A stretch of DNA of 64,000 nt, taken from Aerococcus tenax (GTDB lineage Bacteria; Bacillota; Bacilli; Lactobacillales; Aerococcaceae). The translations under genes were made by a program, and so were the position numbers. Shown piece by piece: positions 35,480-44,552 of the stretch (its first letter is position 1; each line of letters begins with the position of its first letter). The notes beneath the pieces are model-generated. The model searched no databases and was not told the origin of the DNA. It saw only the letters and a list, made by a program, of their open reading frames with translations. Where the stretch lies: contig NZ_CP127382.2 of NCBI RefSeq assembly GCF_003286645.3, positions 1,178,001 through 1,242,000 of the forward strand, written 5' to 3'.

Positions 35480-37108
35480 TTACTCGCCATAAGTTGCTGC
35501 ACGGAAATAGGATTGAGCCCCATTGGTTTGGTTAATAACCCCTTTGAGCTTAGGATCAATCATATTAGCGAAAGCGCCTTGGTAAATTGGTGCCAAAGCT
35601 TGGTCATCTTGAACCAATGTCCGCTCAGCAGCTAACAAGGTATCCCAACGTTCTTTGGGTTGGTTAGCTAAAGTTGTCCGGGCTTGGTTTAATTGTCCAT
35701 CAAAAACTTCAGAATTATAGAAACCCGTATTCAAGGTCGAATGAGATTCAAAGTATTCTAAGTAAGCGATTGGATCAACATAGGAAGGAATAAAGGTTCC
35801 TAACATAATATCGTAATCCTTGCTTGCGGCAATGCTTTGACGACTCTTGAGGGGCACGTTACGGATAGTGACTTCAATACCAGGCAGGTTCTTTTGCCAT
35901 TCCCCTTGTAAAAATTCGGAGGTTGATTTGGAGACATCCGTATCTGAGGTTAAGAGCTCAATACTAATCTTATCTCGTCCTAAGTCAGCCTTAGCCTTTT
36001 CAAATTCTTCTTTAGCCTTATCAACATCATAGGAGGATAGCGAACCGTTTTGGGCCCGGAAATCTTCACCAGTATCTGGGTCTTGGTCATGTTCTTTAGG
36101 TATCCAACCATCAATTGGGGTTGACCCGTCTTTGAGCACGTTTTGGACAAAGGCTTCTTTATCGAAGGATGAAGCTAAAGCCTTACGTAAGTGAACATTA
36201 TTTGTTGGTTCACGGGTAAAGTTAAATTGTAGATAGCCCACTAAACCAGAGGGGTCGACAGTTAAGGCTTCATTATTTTGCTCTTGTTCCACATAAGGGT
36301 TGCCAACTTTGGTATATTGAACCTTCCCGTTTTCAAAGAGATTAAAGTTGGTCGACATTTCTTTAGAAACTTGCCAATTAATAGTATCTAGGTGGACATT
36401 GTCCTTATCCCAATATTGGTCGTTTTTCTTTAATTGGAAGCTTTGTTCGTTACCGGTCCAGCCATCAACCACAAAGGGACCATTGAAGGCTGTCTTATCT
36501 TGGGAGGAGCCATAGTTATCGCCAACCTCCTTGGCCAGTTTCTCACTTTGAGGCAAGTAAGCAGGAGTCCCTAGTAAGCCTTTGAAATAAGGCGTAGGCG
36601 CTTCTAAGGTAAACTCTAGGGTCTTATCGTCAATGGCCTTAACCCCTAATTGATCGGTTGGCAGCTCACCATCTGAAATTGGCCGAGCATTCTTAATCAC
36701 AAAGAACTTGTTGACATTTTCTGAGATCGCATTAGGGTCAACCGCTTTACGATAGGAAAAGACAAAGTCTTGGGCGGTTACTGGCTCTCCAGTTGACCAA
36801 TTAGCATTGTCTCGAATCTTGAAGGTGTAAGTTAAGCCATCTTCAGATACCTCAGGTTCTTCCGCTGCTATTCCTAGTTCATTGCCACCATCAATAGAAG
36901 GACGGTAAAGACCTTCAGTGACATTAGCTAAGACATTTTGGGTGGGAATATCGGAAGAGGCAATACTGTCCAAGGAAGCTAGCTCCCCATCGGCAGTCGC
37001 CGTAATTTCTGTCTGCCGGGAAGACTCACTCCCACTCCCTCCTGAACATCCTGCTAAGGCCACTAGAACACTAAATAATAAGCCTAAGCTTTTCACACCT
37101 AACTTCAT
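35480..37108 (-). CDS. Peptide ABC transporter substrate-binding lipoprotein (OppA-like)
   Basis: A 542-residue SBP family 5 protein that captures oligopeptides at the cell surface for an Opp permease. The N-terminal signal ends in a lipobox (LVALAGC, Cys about 21). Family features include GLYRPSIDGGNELGIAAEEP, TFKIRDNANWSTGEPVTAQD and FVFSYRKAVDP. It is about 60 percent similar by eye to the next gene, so the pair is a tandem duplication. No oppBCDF permease genes are next to it, so it must use a permease encoded elsewhere. It could also deliver pheromone peptides to Rgg regulators, which is inference. Confidence 0.93.
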   Translation of the reverse strand: MKLGVKSLGLLFSVLVALAGCSGGSGSESSRQTEITATADGELASLDSIASSDIPTQNVLANVTEGLYRPSIDGGNELGIAAEEPEVSEDGLTYTFKIRDNANWSTGEPVTAQDFVFSYRKAVDPNAISENVNKFFVIKNARPISDGELPTDQLGVKAIDDKTLEFTLEAPTPYFKGLLGTPAYLPQSEKLAKEVGDNYGSSQDKTAFNGPFVVDGWTGNEQSFQLKKNDQYWDKDNVHLDTINWQVSKEMSTNFNLFENGKVQYTKVGNPYVEQEQNNEALTVDPSGLVGYLQFNFTREPTNNVHLRKALASSFDKEAFVQNVLKDGSTPIDGWIPKEHDQDPDTGEDFRAQNGSLSSYDVDKAKEEFEKAKADLGRDKISIELLTSDTDVSKSTSEFLQGEWQKNLPGIEVTIRNVPLKSRQSIAASKDYDIMLGTFIPSYVDPIAYLEYFESHSTLNTGFYNSEVFDGQLNQARTTLANQPKERWDTLLAAERTLVQDDQALAPIYQGAFANMIDPKLKGVINQTNGAQSYFRAATYGE

Positions 37109-37177
37109 AAGATCGCTTCTTTCTGTTTTATTTTATGAAGAGACTATGACTAAGCTCACAGCCTCATTGTTCCTAAA

Positions 37178-38824
37178 TTAGTTTTCTGTTTGATAAGTTG
37201 CCGCCCTAAAGTAATTGGTGACACCGTTCGTTTGGTTAATAACGCCAGTGAGTTTTGGATCCACTAAGAAGGCATAGGCCCCTTGGTAAATGGTTCCCAA
37301 TGCCGCTTCATCTTCCATCAAATAACGCTCTGCTTCTAAAAGCTTTTGGAAGCGGGCTTCAGGTTGGTCCCCCAACTCATTTTGCGCTGTCGCTAAGAGT
37401 GAGTCATAGTTTTCTGAATCAAAATTAGCATTGTTTAAGGCACTTTGGCTATGGAAGTAATCCAGGTAAGCAGTGGGATCCACATAACTTGGATGGTAGG
37501 TCCCATAAACCATGTCATATTCACCAGTGTTAGTAATTTGTTGGCGACTCTTCAAAGGCACGTTGCGGATCGTTACAGTCAAACCAGGCAGATTATTTTG
37601 CCATTCACCTTGTAAAAATTCCGACGTGGCTTTAGAAGTATCCGTATCTGAGGTCAATAATTCTAATTCAATCTGATCAAGACCGAGTTCCTGCTTGGCG
37701 AGTTTCCATTCAGATTGGGCAAAGTCTAAGTCGTAGGCTCCTAAGTGGCCATTCATGGCCCGGAAGTCTTGCCCGCTGGCTGGATCAGAGACATGGTCTG
37801 CTGGTACCCAGCCATCAAGGCTTTGAGACCCATCTTTAAGGACAGCTTGGGTAAAGGCCTCCTTGTCAAAACCAGACCGCAAGGCTTGACGAACGTGCTT
37901 GTTTTTCAGAATAGGTTTATCAAAGTTAAATTGTAAGTAACCAACCTTCCCGTTCAGACTGGTTTGTAGGATGGGTTCTCCGTCTAATTGTTCCACATAA
38001 GGATTACCGGTTTGCGTATATTGGACATCACCTGAATTGAAGAGATTATAGTTGGTTTGTAATTCTTTAGACACTTCCCAGTTAATTCGGCTCAATTGTA
38101 CATTTTCAGCGTCCCAGTAATCCGGATTCTTGACTAAGTCAAAGCTGTTTTCCGTCCCGGTCCAGCCTTCAACCAAGAAGGGCCCGTTAAAGGCCGTCTT
38201 TTCTGCAGATGAACCGTAGTCATCACCGACTTCTTCAGCCAGCTTTTGGCTTTGAGGGAGAAAGGCTGGGGTTCCCAACAAGTCTTCAAAGTAAGCCGTA
38301 GGAGAAGTTAGGGTAAATTCTAGGGTCTTGTCATCCAGCGCTTTAACTCCTAAGTTCTCTGGGCTTTCCTTCCCTTCTGAAATTTCTTTAGCCTTGTTAA
38401 TCGGGAAGAACCGGTTAACGTTTTGGGAGAGTTCCGGTGGAGTTACCGCCTTACGATAGGTGTAGACAAAGTCGTGGGCGGTCACCGGTTCACCAGTTGA
38501 CCACTTAGCATCTTCACGGATTTTATAGGTATAGGTCTTGCCGTCTTCACTGATTTCAGGTTCTTCAGCAGCCATCCCTAGTTCCTTGAGATTTTCACTA
38601 TCTTGAGGAGCAGGACGGTATAAGCCTTCTATGGTGTTAGAAGCCACGTTCAAGCTCGGTGAATCGGAAGACTTAATTGTATCTAGCGATGCCAGTTCAC
38701 CTTCTGAAGTGACGGCGATTTCCTGGCTGGCCTGGTTATTGGCCCCGCCTCCGCTGCTACTACAGCCTGCCATCACCAACACTCCAATGAATAGCAAGCT
38801 GATTAGCTTATACCAACGCTTCAT
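37178..38824 (-). CDS. Peptide ABC transporter substrate-binding lipoprotein (OppA-like), paralog
   Basis: A second SBP family 5 lipoprotein of about 548 residues, paralogous to its downstream neighbour over the full length (shared FVYTYRKAVTP, GRNGPF-type and FLQGEWQ segments). The signal MKRWYKLISLLFIGVLVMAG leads into the lipobox Cys. I start at ATG 38824, six bases after AGAGGTG; the GTG at 38833 lies inside that site. The 69-base gap to the next gene shows no terminator, so the two are probably cotranscribed. The paralogs likely differ in peptide preference. Confidence 0.93.
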   Translation of the reverse strand: MKRWYKLISLLFIGVLVMAGCSSSGGGANNQASQEIAVTSEGELASLDTIKSSDSPSLNVASNTIEGLYRPAPQDSENLKELGMAAEEPEISEDGKTYTYKIREDAKWSTGEPVTAHDFVYTYRKAVTPPELSQNVNRFFPINKAKEISEGKESPENLGVKALDDKTLEFTLTSPTAYFEDLLGTPAFLPQSQKLAEEVGDDYGSSAEKTAFNGPFLVEGWTGTENSFDLVKNPDYWDAENVQLSRINWEVSKELQTNYNLFNSGDVQYTQTGNPYVEQLDGEPILQTSLNGKVGYLQFNFDKPILKNKHVRQALRSGFDKEAFTQAVLKDGSQSLDGWVPADHVSDPASGQDFRAMNGHLGAYDLDFAQSEWKLAKQELGLDQIELELLTSDTDTSKATSEFLQGEWQNNLPGLTVTIRNVPLKSRQQITNTGEYDMVYGTYHPSYVDPTAYLDYFHSQSALNNANFDSENYDSLLATAQNELGDQPEARFQKLLEAERYLMEDEAALGTIYQGAYAFLVDPKLTGVINQTNGVTNYFRAATYQTEN

Positions 38825-39075
38825 TTCTTCCACCTCTTTTTCTCATTTATTTTTACTTATCGGTAAATCTGCAATGGACTACTCTTTTTAAAAGCTTTCT
38901 ATAGCACACTTACTTTTAATAAGTAAATCATCATGGTCTTATATTACTCCAATCCAGGATGAAAAGTAAACTTAAACGACTTACATTTAGTTAGTATTTT
39001 TCCAGCATGATCGATCTGAATTTTCGATAGCAGAAAAATTACCGGGTTTTCCTCATAAAAGGCAAAATGAGGCAG
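38825..39075. other. Intergenic region upstream of the oppA-like pair
   Basis: About 250 bases between the oppA-like start and the pepO terminator. It should hold the oppA promoter, but I see no clear -35/-10 pair and no T-box or riboswitch fold. Confidence 0.4.
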
Positions 39076-39115
39076 TAAAAAAGCCTAAAGGGAATAAGTC
39101 TCCCGATAGGCTTTA
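39076..39115 (-). terminator. Terminator after pepO
   Basis: On the minus strand AAAGCCTA...TAGGCTTT with an inner GGG/CCC pair is followed by T's. Confidence 0.85.
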
Positions 39116-39173
39116 TTACAGTATTTAGTGGCGTAATGGCATGATCTTTGTTGTGACTGTCACACTCTGATCT

Positions 39174-41078
39174 TTACCAGATAACGACGCGGTCTTCTGG
39201 GTCTAGGTACATTTTATTTTCTGAAGAGGTTTGGTAGGCCACATGGAAGGCATCCAAGTTCTTAACTTGTTGGTTAGCCCGCCAGTAGTTAGGGGCATGG
39301 ACGTCAATAGATAATAGTAGGTTTTGGTATTGAGGACGGGCCTTCATACACCAAATCCGGGCCCAATTATTGAAGAAGGCAATGGGATCGTAGTCCTCCT
39401 CATGGGTCATGGCTTGGTAAGCCGCTTGCAAGCCGCCAGCGTCAGCAATATTTTCTGACACCGTTAAAGTCCCATTGACCTCGCCGTCTCCCAAAGGTAA
39501 ACCGTCAAACTGGTCAATCATGGCTTGGGCCTTGTGGGTAAAGACTTCATAGTCCTCATCCAGCCACCAGTTATTTAAATTCCCCTGCTCATCAAATTGA
39601 GCGCCATTGTTATCAAAGGCATGGGAAATTTCGTGGGCGATTACCCCACCAATTCCACCGTAGTTTTCACTGCGGCTTTGCTTCAAGTCATAGAAAGGTG
39701 CTTGCAAGATACCTGCTGGGAAGCAAATATTGTTGGCTGAAGGATCATAGTAGGCGTTAACTGTTTCGGCAGACATATGCCAGCGACTATGGTCAACTTC
39801 TTTCCCCCACTTAGCGAGATTGTCCTTAACCCGTTCAGCGGTAAAGGATTTGAGATTTTGGTAGAGCGGTAAGTTACTGTCCACCTTGAAGCGCTGATAA
39901 ATTTCTGGGTAGCTATCAGGATAGCCCGCCATAATCGTGATGGCGTCCAGTTTAACGATGGCCTTCTTAATGGTTTGTTGGGAAAGCCAGGTATTGTGCT
40001 TGAGTCGGTCCTTATAAACCGCAATCATCTCTTCGATCATCGCGGTAACGTCAGCCCGGGCTTCTGGGCCAAAGTACTTCTTACCATAATAACAACCAAA
40101 GACTTGGTCAAAAGTATTTACGGTCAGATAGAAGGCGTGTTTTTCCCGGCTCATAGTCTTAGGATTACCGGATAAAGCCAGGCTATATTGGCTAGCAATT
40201 TGACGCAAGTCTTCGGACAAGGCTTGAGCCCCATCACGAGCCACATTAACAATCATCCAAGACTTCAATTCTTCAAAATGGTGGGGGCTGAAAAATTCAT
40301 CTAAGGCTTCAAAATAGCGCGGTTCCGTTACAATGACGGTTTCTGGCTCTTGTCCAATTAATTCCTTGATAATCGCCTTAAGCGAATAGTGAGATGAGTA
40401 ACTTTCCACTTCATTAATGTCCTTAGGATTATAGGACTTGGTATAGTCCGCTAATTCTTCCTGGGACTTCACATAAGGAACAAATAGCGCATCAAAGGCG
40501 ATAGCTTGGTCGGTATGGCGTTGGCTCAGTTCATCACTAAAGCCCATAGCCTTTAAGAGATCAACGGTCGACCGACGCCAAATTTCTAATAATTGCTTAC
40601 CCGTTCCGTTATCCTCTTCATAGTAGCCCTTATCAGGCAAAATGGTGTTAGGGCGACTGAGATAGAGGGCATAGTTCACCGTGTTCTTCATATCGGCCTC
40701 ATTGCCCAAATTAAAGACGAAATCATGACCAGCCAGTAACCATTGCTTAGAAAAGGCTTGAATTTGGCTAAAGTCAGTCAATTCGTCCACATTTTCTAGG
40801 TCAGCTTGGATGGGATTAGCTCCCTCTTGGTCCAAACGATCAAAGTCCATAGCTAATTGATAGAGGGCGATCATTTCTTCCATTTCAGGATTCTCTAGCT
40901 TAATTTCTCCAGCAGCCATCTTCTCAATGTCTGCCATGGATAATTCTTCAATCCCATCCCGTAAGGCCATGAAACCACCTGTTGAGGACTTGTCTTCAGG
41001 GATCTCAGCTTGGTCAATCCACTCCCCGTTCACGGCCATATAGAGGTCTTCTTTTGCTTGGGACATATCTACTGTCAT
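39174..41078 (-). CDS. pepO: M13-family endopeptidase PepO
   Basis: A 634-residue zinc endopeptidase of the neprilysin family. The zinc motif HEISHAFD (His about 479-483) in GGVIAHEISHAFDNNGAQFD and the second glutamate motif ENIADAGGLQAAY are intact, and YWRANQQVKNLDAFHVAY near the end is typical. There is no signal peptide, so it is the cytosolic lactic-acid-bacterial form that cuts imported oligopeptides. Start ATG 41078 follows AAAGGAG. It lies upstream of the two oppA-like genes in the same direction, fitting a peptide-use neighbourhood, and is divergent from the C26 hydrolase gene. Confidence 0.96.
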   Translation of the reverse strand: MTVDMSQAKEDLYMAVNGEWIDQAEIPEDKSSTGGFMALRDGIEELSMADIEKMAAGEIKLENPEMEEMIALYQLAMDFDRLDQEGANPIQADLENVDELTDFSQIQAFSKQWLLAGHDFVFNLGNEADMKNTVNYALYLSRPNTILPDKGYYEEDNGTGKQLLEIWRRSTVDLLKAMGFSDELSQRHTDQAIAFDALFVPYVKSQEELADYTKSYNPKDINEVESYSSHYSLKAIIKELIGQEPETVIVTEPRYFEALDEFFSPHHFEELKSWMIVNVARDGAQALSEDLRQIASQYSLALSGNPKTMSREKHAFYLTVNTFDQVFGCYYGKKYFGPEARADVTAMIEEMIAVYKDRLKHNTWLSQQTIKKAIVKLDAITIMAGYPDSYPEIYQRFKVDSNLPLYQNLKSFTAERVKDNLAKWGKEVDHSRWHMSAETVNAYYDPSANNICFPAGILQAPFYDLKQSRSENYGGIGGVIAHEISHAFDNNGAQFDEQGNLNNWWLDEDYEVFTHKAQAMIDQFDGLPLGDGEVNGTLTVSENIADAGGLQAAYQAMTHEEDYDPIAFFNNWARIWCMKARPQYQNLLLSIDVHAPNYWRANQQVKNLDAFHVAYQTSSENKMYLDPEDRVVIW

Positions 41079-41177
41079 AAATGAACTCCTTTCAAAATTG
41101 AAAAAAACTTAGTGTTATTATATCATAGAACGGATTACATGCATTGACTGCATAAAAGACAAGGAAGGAGTTTAGCC

Positions 41178-41921
41178 ATGCGCATTGATAAAGTGATCGG
41201 AATCACGGGAAATGACACCCTCAATGACCGGGAATGGGATGAATTTTCCCGGGACTATACCCCCCACGGTTACGTCGACGGGGTCAGTCGGTCAGGAAAC
41301 CTTCCCATCATCATTCCTATCCATAGCGACCTAAGACGCGCTGAAGACTATATCCAGCGAATTGACGGCTTGATATTTACCGGAGGTCAAGATGTTCACC
41401 CCTTGATGTACGGTGAAGATCCAGCTCCCCGCTTAAATGATATCTACCCGAAAAGAGACTACTGGGAAAGAGCCCTCTTTGAAGCGGCCCTCAAGTACCA
41501 AGTGCCCATCCTTGCCGTTTGTCGGGGCTTCCAACTGATTAACATTTTACTGGGAGGAACAGTTTACCAAGACCTTTCCTACTATCCCGTTAAGGACCGC
41601 CCAGCCATCCAGCACGTGCAAAAACATAGCCGGATGATTTACCCCCACCACTCAGTCACCATTAAAGAAGGTAGTGAAATGTACCGGCTCCTAGGTAACA
41701 AGGACAAGGCTCAAGTGAATTCCTACCACCACCAAGCCATCCGTGACCTCGCACCTAAATTAGAAGCCACTGCCTGGGCCGCTGATGGAGTCATTGAATC
41801 CTACCAATTTGGTGATGACAATGAAAAGCACCCCCTCTTAGGAGTCCAATGGCATCCAGAAATAATGATCCAAAATAACGAAGAAATGATGCCCATCTTT
41901 GAATGGTTCTCATACTTCTAA
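41178..41921 (+). CDS. Class I glutamine amidotransferase-like hydrolase (peptidase C26)
   Basis: A 247-residue protein of the gamma-glutamyl-GABA hydrolase (PuuD-like) family, which cleaves gamma-glutamyl amide bonds. The nucleophile is Cys115 in LAVCRGFQLIN and the partner residues are His226 and Glu228 in GVQWHPE. The oxyanion region FTGGQDVHPLMYG is present. ATG 41178 follows AAGGAG. It is a lone gene; no putrescine pathway genes are nearby, so the natural substrate (gamma-Glu peptides or amines) is uncertain. Confidence 0.9.
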   Translation: MRIDKVIGITGNDTLNDREWDEFSRDYTPHGYVDGVSRSGNLPIIIPIHSDLRRAEDYIQRIDGLIFTGGQDVHPLMYGEDPAPRLNDIYPKRDYWERALFEAALKYQVPILAVCRGFQLINILLGGTVYQDLSYYPVKDRPAIQHVQKHSRMIYPHHSVTIKEGSEMYRLLGNKDKAQVNSYHHQAIRDLAPKLEATAWAADGVIESYQFGDDNEKHPLLGVQWHPEIMIQNNEEMMPIFEWFSYF

Positions 41922-41925
41922 AGAA

Positions 41926-42000
41926 AAAACGAGACTCAATCGAGTAAGAATAGGCGACAAGCGTCTACCTCTAGCACTCGGTGAAGTCTCGTTTTCTTTT
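41926..42000. terminator. Long structured hairpin between convergent genes
   Basis: An outer stem AACGAGACT/AGTCTCGTT encloses CGAGT/ACTCG and a small GGCG/CGTC stem, spanning about 70 bases with T runs on both strands. It can terminate both the C26 gene and the LOR gene. It is longer and more branched than the other terminators here and may be a member of a dispersed repeat family. Confidence 0.75.
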
Positions 42001-42489
42001 TTAATCAGCAGCCTCTTCGTTATCCATCATATTGTCTAGGGCAATGGCCAGTCCCACCATCACCGCTTCATAATCTTCATCATAGACATCAAGAACAAAG
42101 GTATCCCGAATAGCAAAAATCTTATGGTTAATTGAACCAATCTTCTCACCATCAAGGGTAAGCGCAAAATTGTTATCTAGGAAATTCCCCTTCAAGTCCA
42201 AATTATAGTCAGGACTAGAAATTTTAACCTTTCTTCTAAAGAAACTCAGCCGGTCTTTAATGGTCACTTGGCTGCCATCAACAAATTTAATCTGGTACTC
42301 TGAAAAGATTTTGAAAAGTTTCCGGTTAATCTCAAAAAGCGGCTGACCTTGTGGATCAGACACTTTGACTTTATGACCAAAAAACTTAAAGTCTTCGTCC
42401 ACCCGGTAGCAGACCTGGCCCTGGTCGTCTTTGATATTATAGTGATCCGTGATTTTAAAAATCCTCTGTTTAATATATAAACGGCGCAT
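42001..42489 (-). CDS. LURP-one-related (LOR/YxjI-like) protein
   Basis: A small all-beta protein of about 162 residues: MRRLYIKQRIFKITDHYNIK, then repeated strands with FFGHKVKVSD and ISEYQ-like segments, matching the LOR/tubby-like family found across Firmicutes. Biochemical function is not known. I use ATG 42489 because the family begins with this M-x-x-LYIKQ pattern; a GTG at 42501 sits three bases after AAAGGGG and is the alternative. It is the last gene of the yihY-rodA-spx-gcvH run, 47 bases after the GcvH-like gene. Confidence 0.78.
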   Translation of the reverse strand: MRRLYIKQRIFKITDHYNIKDDQGQVCYRVDEDFKFFGHKVKVSDPQGQPLFEINRKLFKIFSEYQIKFVDGSQVTIKDRLSFFRRKVKISSPDYNLDLKGNFLDNNFALTLDGEKIGSINHKIFAIRDTFVLDVYDEDYEAVMVGLAIALDNMMDNEEAAD

Positions 42490-42536
42490 CGTCTGACACA
42501 AACCCCTTTCCTTAGTCCCAGCAGCTAGCGAAAAAA

Positions 42537-42887
42537 TTACTTAGTCTCTTCTGACTTAAAGGCAGTTGGATCAAAGGCTGAACTCGGTTCTACAGCCACT
42601 AACCAATTTAAATTATCCTTATCTGAATTGAGATCAGTGGGGGTGCCTTCAGCCTTTTCATTTTTACCGACGACTTTACCAGACAAAGGTGCTAAGATAT
42701 CGGTTACCGCCTTTTCCGCTTCAATAGAAACGAAGGCTTCCCCAGCTACCAAGTCTTGGTCAACTAAATAATTAATAAAGGAAATGTCACCAAATTCTTC
42801 TTGGCCAGCCTTAGATAGGCCAATGATCACTTGTTTATCTGCTGTTTGAGTTAACCATAAACCATTATCAGTGTATACTTTTTCCAT
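42537..42887 (-). CDS. GcvH-like lipoyl-domain protein
   Basis: A 116-residue protein with the glycine-cleavage H fold. The lipoylation site is Lys59 in SIEAEKAVTDI, followed by the PLSGKVVGKNE turn and a WLVAVE strand. It is slightly shorter than a standard 127-residue GcvH. No gcvP, gcvT or lipoate ligase gene is beside it, so it probably serves as a lipoyl carrier rather than in glycine breakdown. In some Firmicutes such stand-alone GcvH-like proteins relay lipoate or are targets of lipoyl-linked ADP-ribosylation; no macrodomain or sirtuin gene is seen here. It begins three bases after the Spx-like gene. Confidence 0.82.
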   Translation of the reverse strand: MEKVYTDNGLWLTQTADKQVIIGLSKAGQEEFGDISFINYLVDQDLVAGEAFVSIEAEKAVTDILAPLSGKVVGKNEKAEGTPTDLNSDKDNLNWLVAVEPSSAFDPTAFKSEETK

Positions 42888-42890
42888 TGT

Positions 42891-43253
42891 TTACTTCCCC
42901 TCTTTTTCTATCCAGTAAGCCACAGTATCTTCCTTAGCCCCTGTAGTGGCTACTTCCTTATCTGTCACTAAGGGACGTTTAATTAACATCCCATCACTCG
43001 CTAATAAGTCAACAATTTCTTCCTGGGATAAATCATCAATTTTATCCTTTAAGCCCATTTCTCGGTAAGCCGACCCCGACGTGTTAAAGACTTGCTTGGG
43101 TCGGTCAGTGTTTTCTAGGGCCCGTTTAATATCTTCCTTACTAGGCACTTGTTCACGAATATCGTAAAACTGATAGTCAATCTCGGCCTCGTTAAAGACT
43201 TTTTCCACTCGTCGCGAGGTAGAACATTGCTTAAGGCCATATAAACTGATCAA
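42891..43253 (-). CDS. ArsC/Spx-family protein
   Basis: A thioredoxin-fold protein of about 120 residues beginning ISLYGLKQCSTSRRVEKVF. The active Cys is followed by TSR (CxxS type), and the C-terminal half carries IKRPLVTDKEV and the Arg typical of arsenate reductase/Spx relatives. I choose the TTG at 43253 because GGAGGTG lies six bases upstream; the longer frame to 43268 would start inside that site. It overlaps rodA by 23 bases. The single-Cys CxxS form resembles YusI-like rather than true Spx (CxxC), so a regulatory role on RNA polymerase is uncertain. Confidence 0.82.
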   Translation of the reverse strand: MISLYGLKQCSTSRRVEKVFNEAEIDYQFYDIREQVPSKEDIKRALENTDRPKQVFNTSGSAYREMGLKDKIDDLSQEEIVDLLASDGMLIKRPLVTDKEVATTGAKEDTVAYWIEKEGK

Positions 43254-44517
43254 GACGGTCACCTCCACTTAACTTGCGCAATAGGCGATTGAGCCAATGT
43301 TTTTGTATTTCTGCTTCACTCCGGTTTTGATTATACTGGATGGACAAGACAAAGCCCATACAGAGCATATTAGTTAATAAGGCCGATCCCCCTTGCGAAA
43401 TAAAGGGTAAGGGAATCCCTGTCAAAGGCAAGAGACCAATGGACATGCCAATATTTTCTACAATATGGAAGAGGATCATAGAAACGATCCCGGCAGTACC
43501 TGCTATATAGAAGGAATCGTAGGATTCATAGGCAATGGCAATCATGGTTAAGATCAATAAGAAATAAAGCAGGATCAAAAGACTGCTGCCAATAAAGCCA
43601 AAATTTTCACCAATCGTGGAAAAAATCATGTCGGACTCTCTCACGGGGACATAAACTTCAAAATTACCAAAACCCTTACCCAGCCATTGACCGGAACCAA
43701 TAGCCTTGATACTTTGACTCAATTGGTAGGACTCCCGCCGCGTATTTTCAAAGGGAGCCAACCAGGAATCAATCCGGGCAAATTGATAATCTTGAAAACC
43801 TAAGTGATAAAGTAAGTCACGGTTGTAAATCACCAAAAAGAGTAAGCCAGCAAAGATAGCACCAATAATTAAAGCAATGGTCAGAATAATTCGCCAGTTA
43901 ACCCCCGACGCAAAAATCATACCCGAAAAGATCATCATAAATACCAGGGTCGTCCCAAAGTCATTCTGTAAGAGGATCAATACCACCGGCACCGCAGTCC
44001 ATAAAATCATGCGGCCGATAAATTTAAAGTCCCATTTTAACTGCTTAGAAACCGGCAAAGCGTCATAATTCAAAGCTTCGGTTCTTTGATTATATTCACT
44101 GACCAAACGGGACATCATTAAGATATAAAAGAACTTCATAATCTCTGATGGTTGGAAGGACAAGGTCCCGATGGTGAACCAGGATTTAGCCCCAAACAAG
44201 GTATATTGTTGGCGGTCATAGAAAAACAGGACCAAGATCAAGAGAAAGATCCCGAAACCATACAGGACAGGAACAAATCGATAAAAGGTCTTCTTGTCAA
44301 TCTGCATGACAAAGGCAATGGCAATAAAACTGACTACATACCAAAAGATTTGCATCAGAGTGGGCTTTAATGAGCCGCCCCCAAATTGTAAATAAGTGGT
44401 AGCGAAAATCACCGCAACACTCATGGCCATCAGTGCTAATAAAAGCGCGATAATGGTGGGATTAATGGATTTTGCTTGGCTAATTTTTTTTAAACGTTGG
44501 CTTCTTGAACGTGCCAT
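43231..44517 (-). CDS. rodA: SEDS-family cell-wall polymerase RodA
   Basis: A polytopic protein of about 428 residues with ten membrane segments. SEDS features are FGAKSWFTIGTLSFQPSEIM, QNDFGTTLVF, VPVRESDMIFSTIGENFGF and the C-terminal GIPLPFISQGGSALL, which is closer to RodA than FtsW. It polymerises peptidoglycan glycan strands with a partner class B PBP during elongation. I start at ATG 44517, preceded by AAGGAGTG; an upstream in-frame start at 44547 lacks a site. It follows yihY by 35 bases and overlaps the Spx-like gene. Confidence 0.9.
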   Translation of the reverse strand: MARSRSQRLKKISQAKSINPTIIALLLALMAMSVAVIFATTYLQFGGGSLKPTLMQIFWYVVSFIAIAFVMQIDKKTFYRFVPVLYGFGIFLLILVLFFYDRQQYTLFGAKSWFTIGTLSFQPSEIMKFFYILMMSRLVSEYNQRTEALNYDALPVSKQLKWDFKFIGRMILWTAVPVVLILLQNDFGTTLVFMMIFSGMIFASGVNWRIILTIALIIGAIFAGLLFLVIYNRDLLYHLGFQDYQFARIDSWLAPFENTRRESYQLSQSIKAIGSGQWLGKGFGNFEVYVPVRESDMIFSTIGENFGFIGSSLLILLYFLLILTMIAIAYESYDSFYIAGTAGIVSMILFHIVENIGMSIGLLPLTGIPLPFISQGGSALLTNMLCMGFVLSIQYNQNRSEAEIQKHWLNRLLRKLSGGDRLDQFIWP

Positions 44518-44552
44518 ACTTACACTCCTTAGTTTAACAGCTAACAATACGC

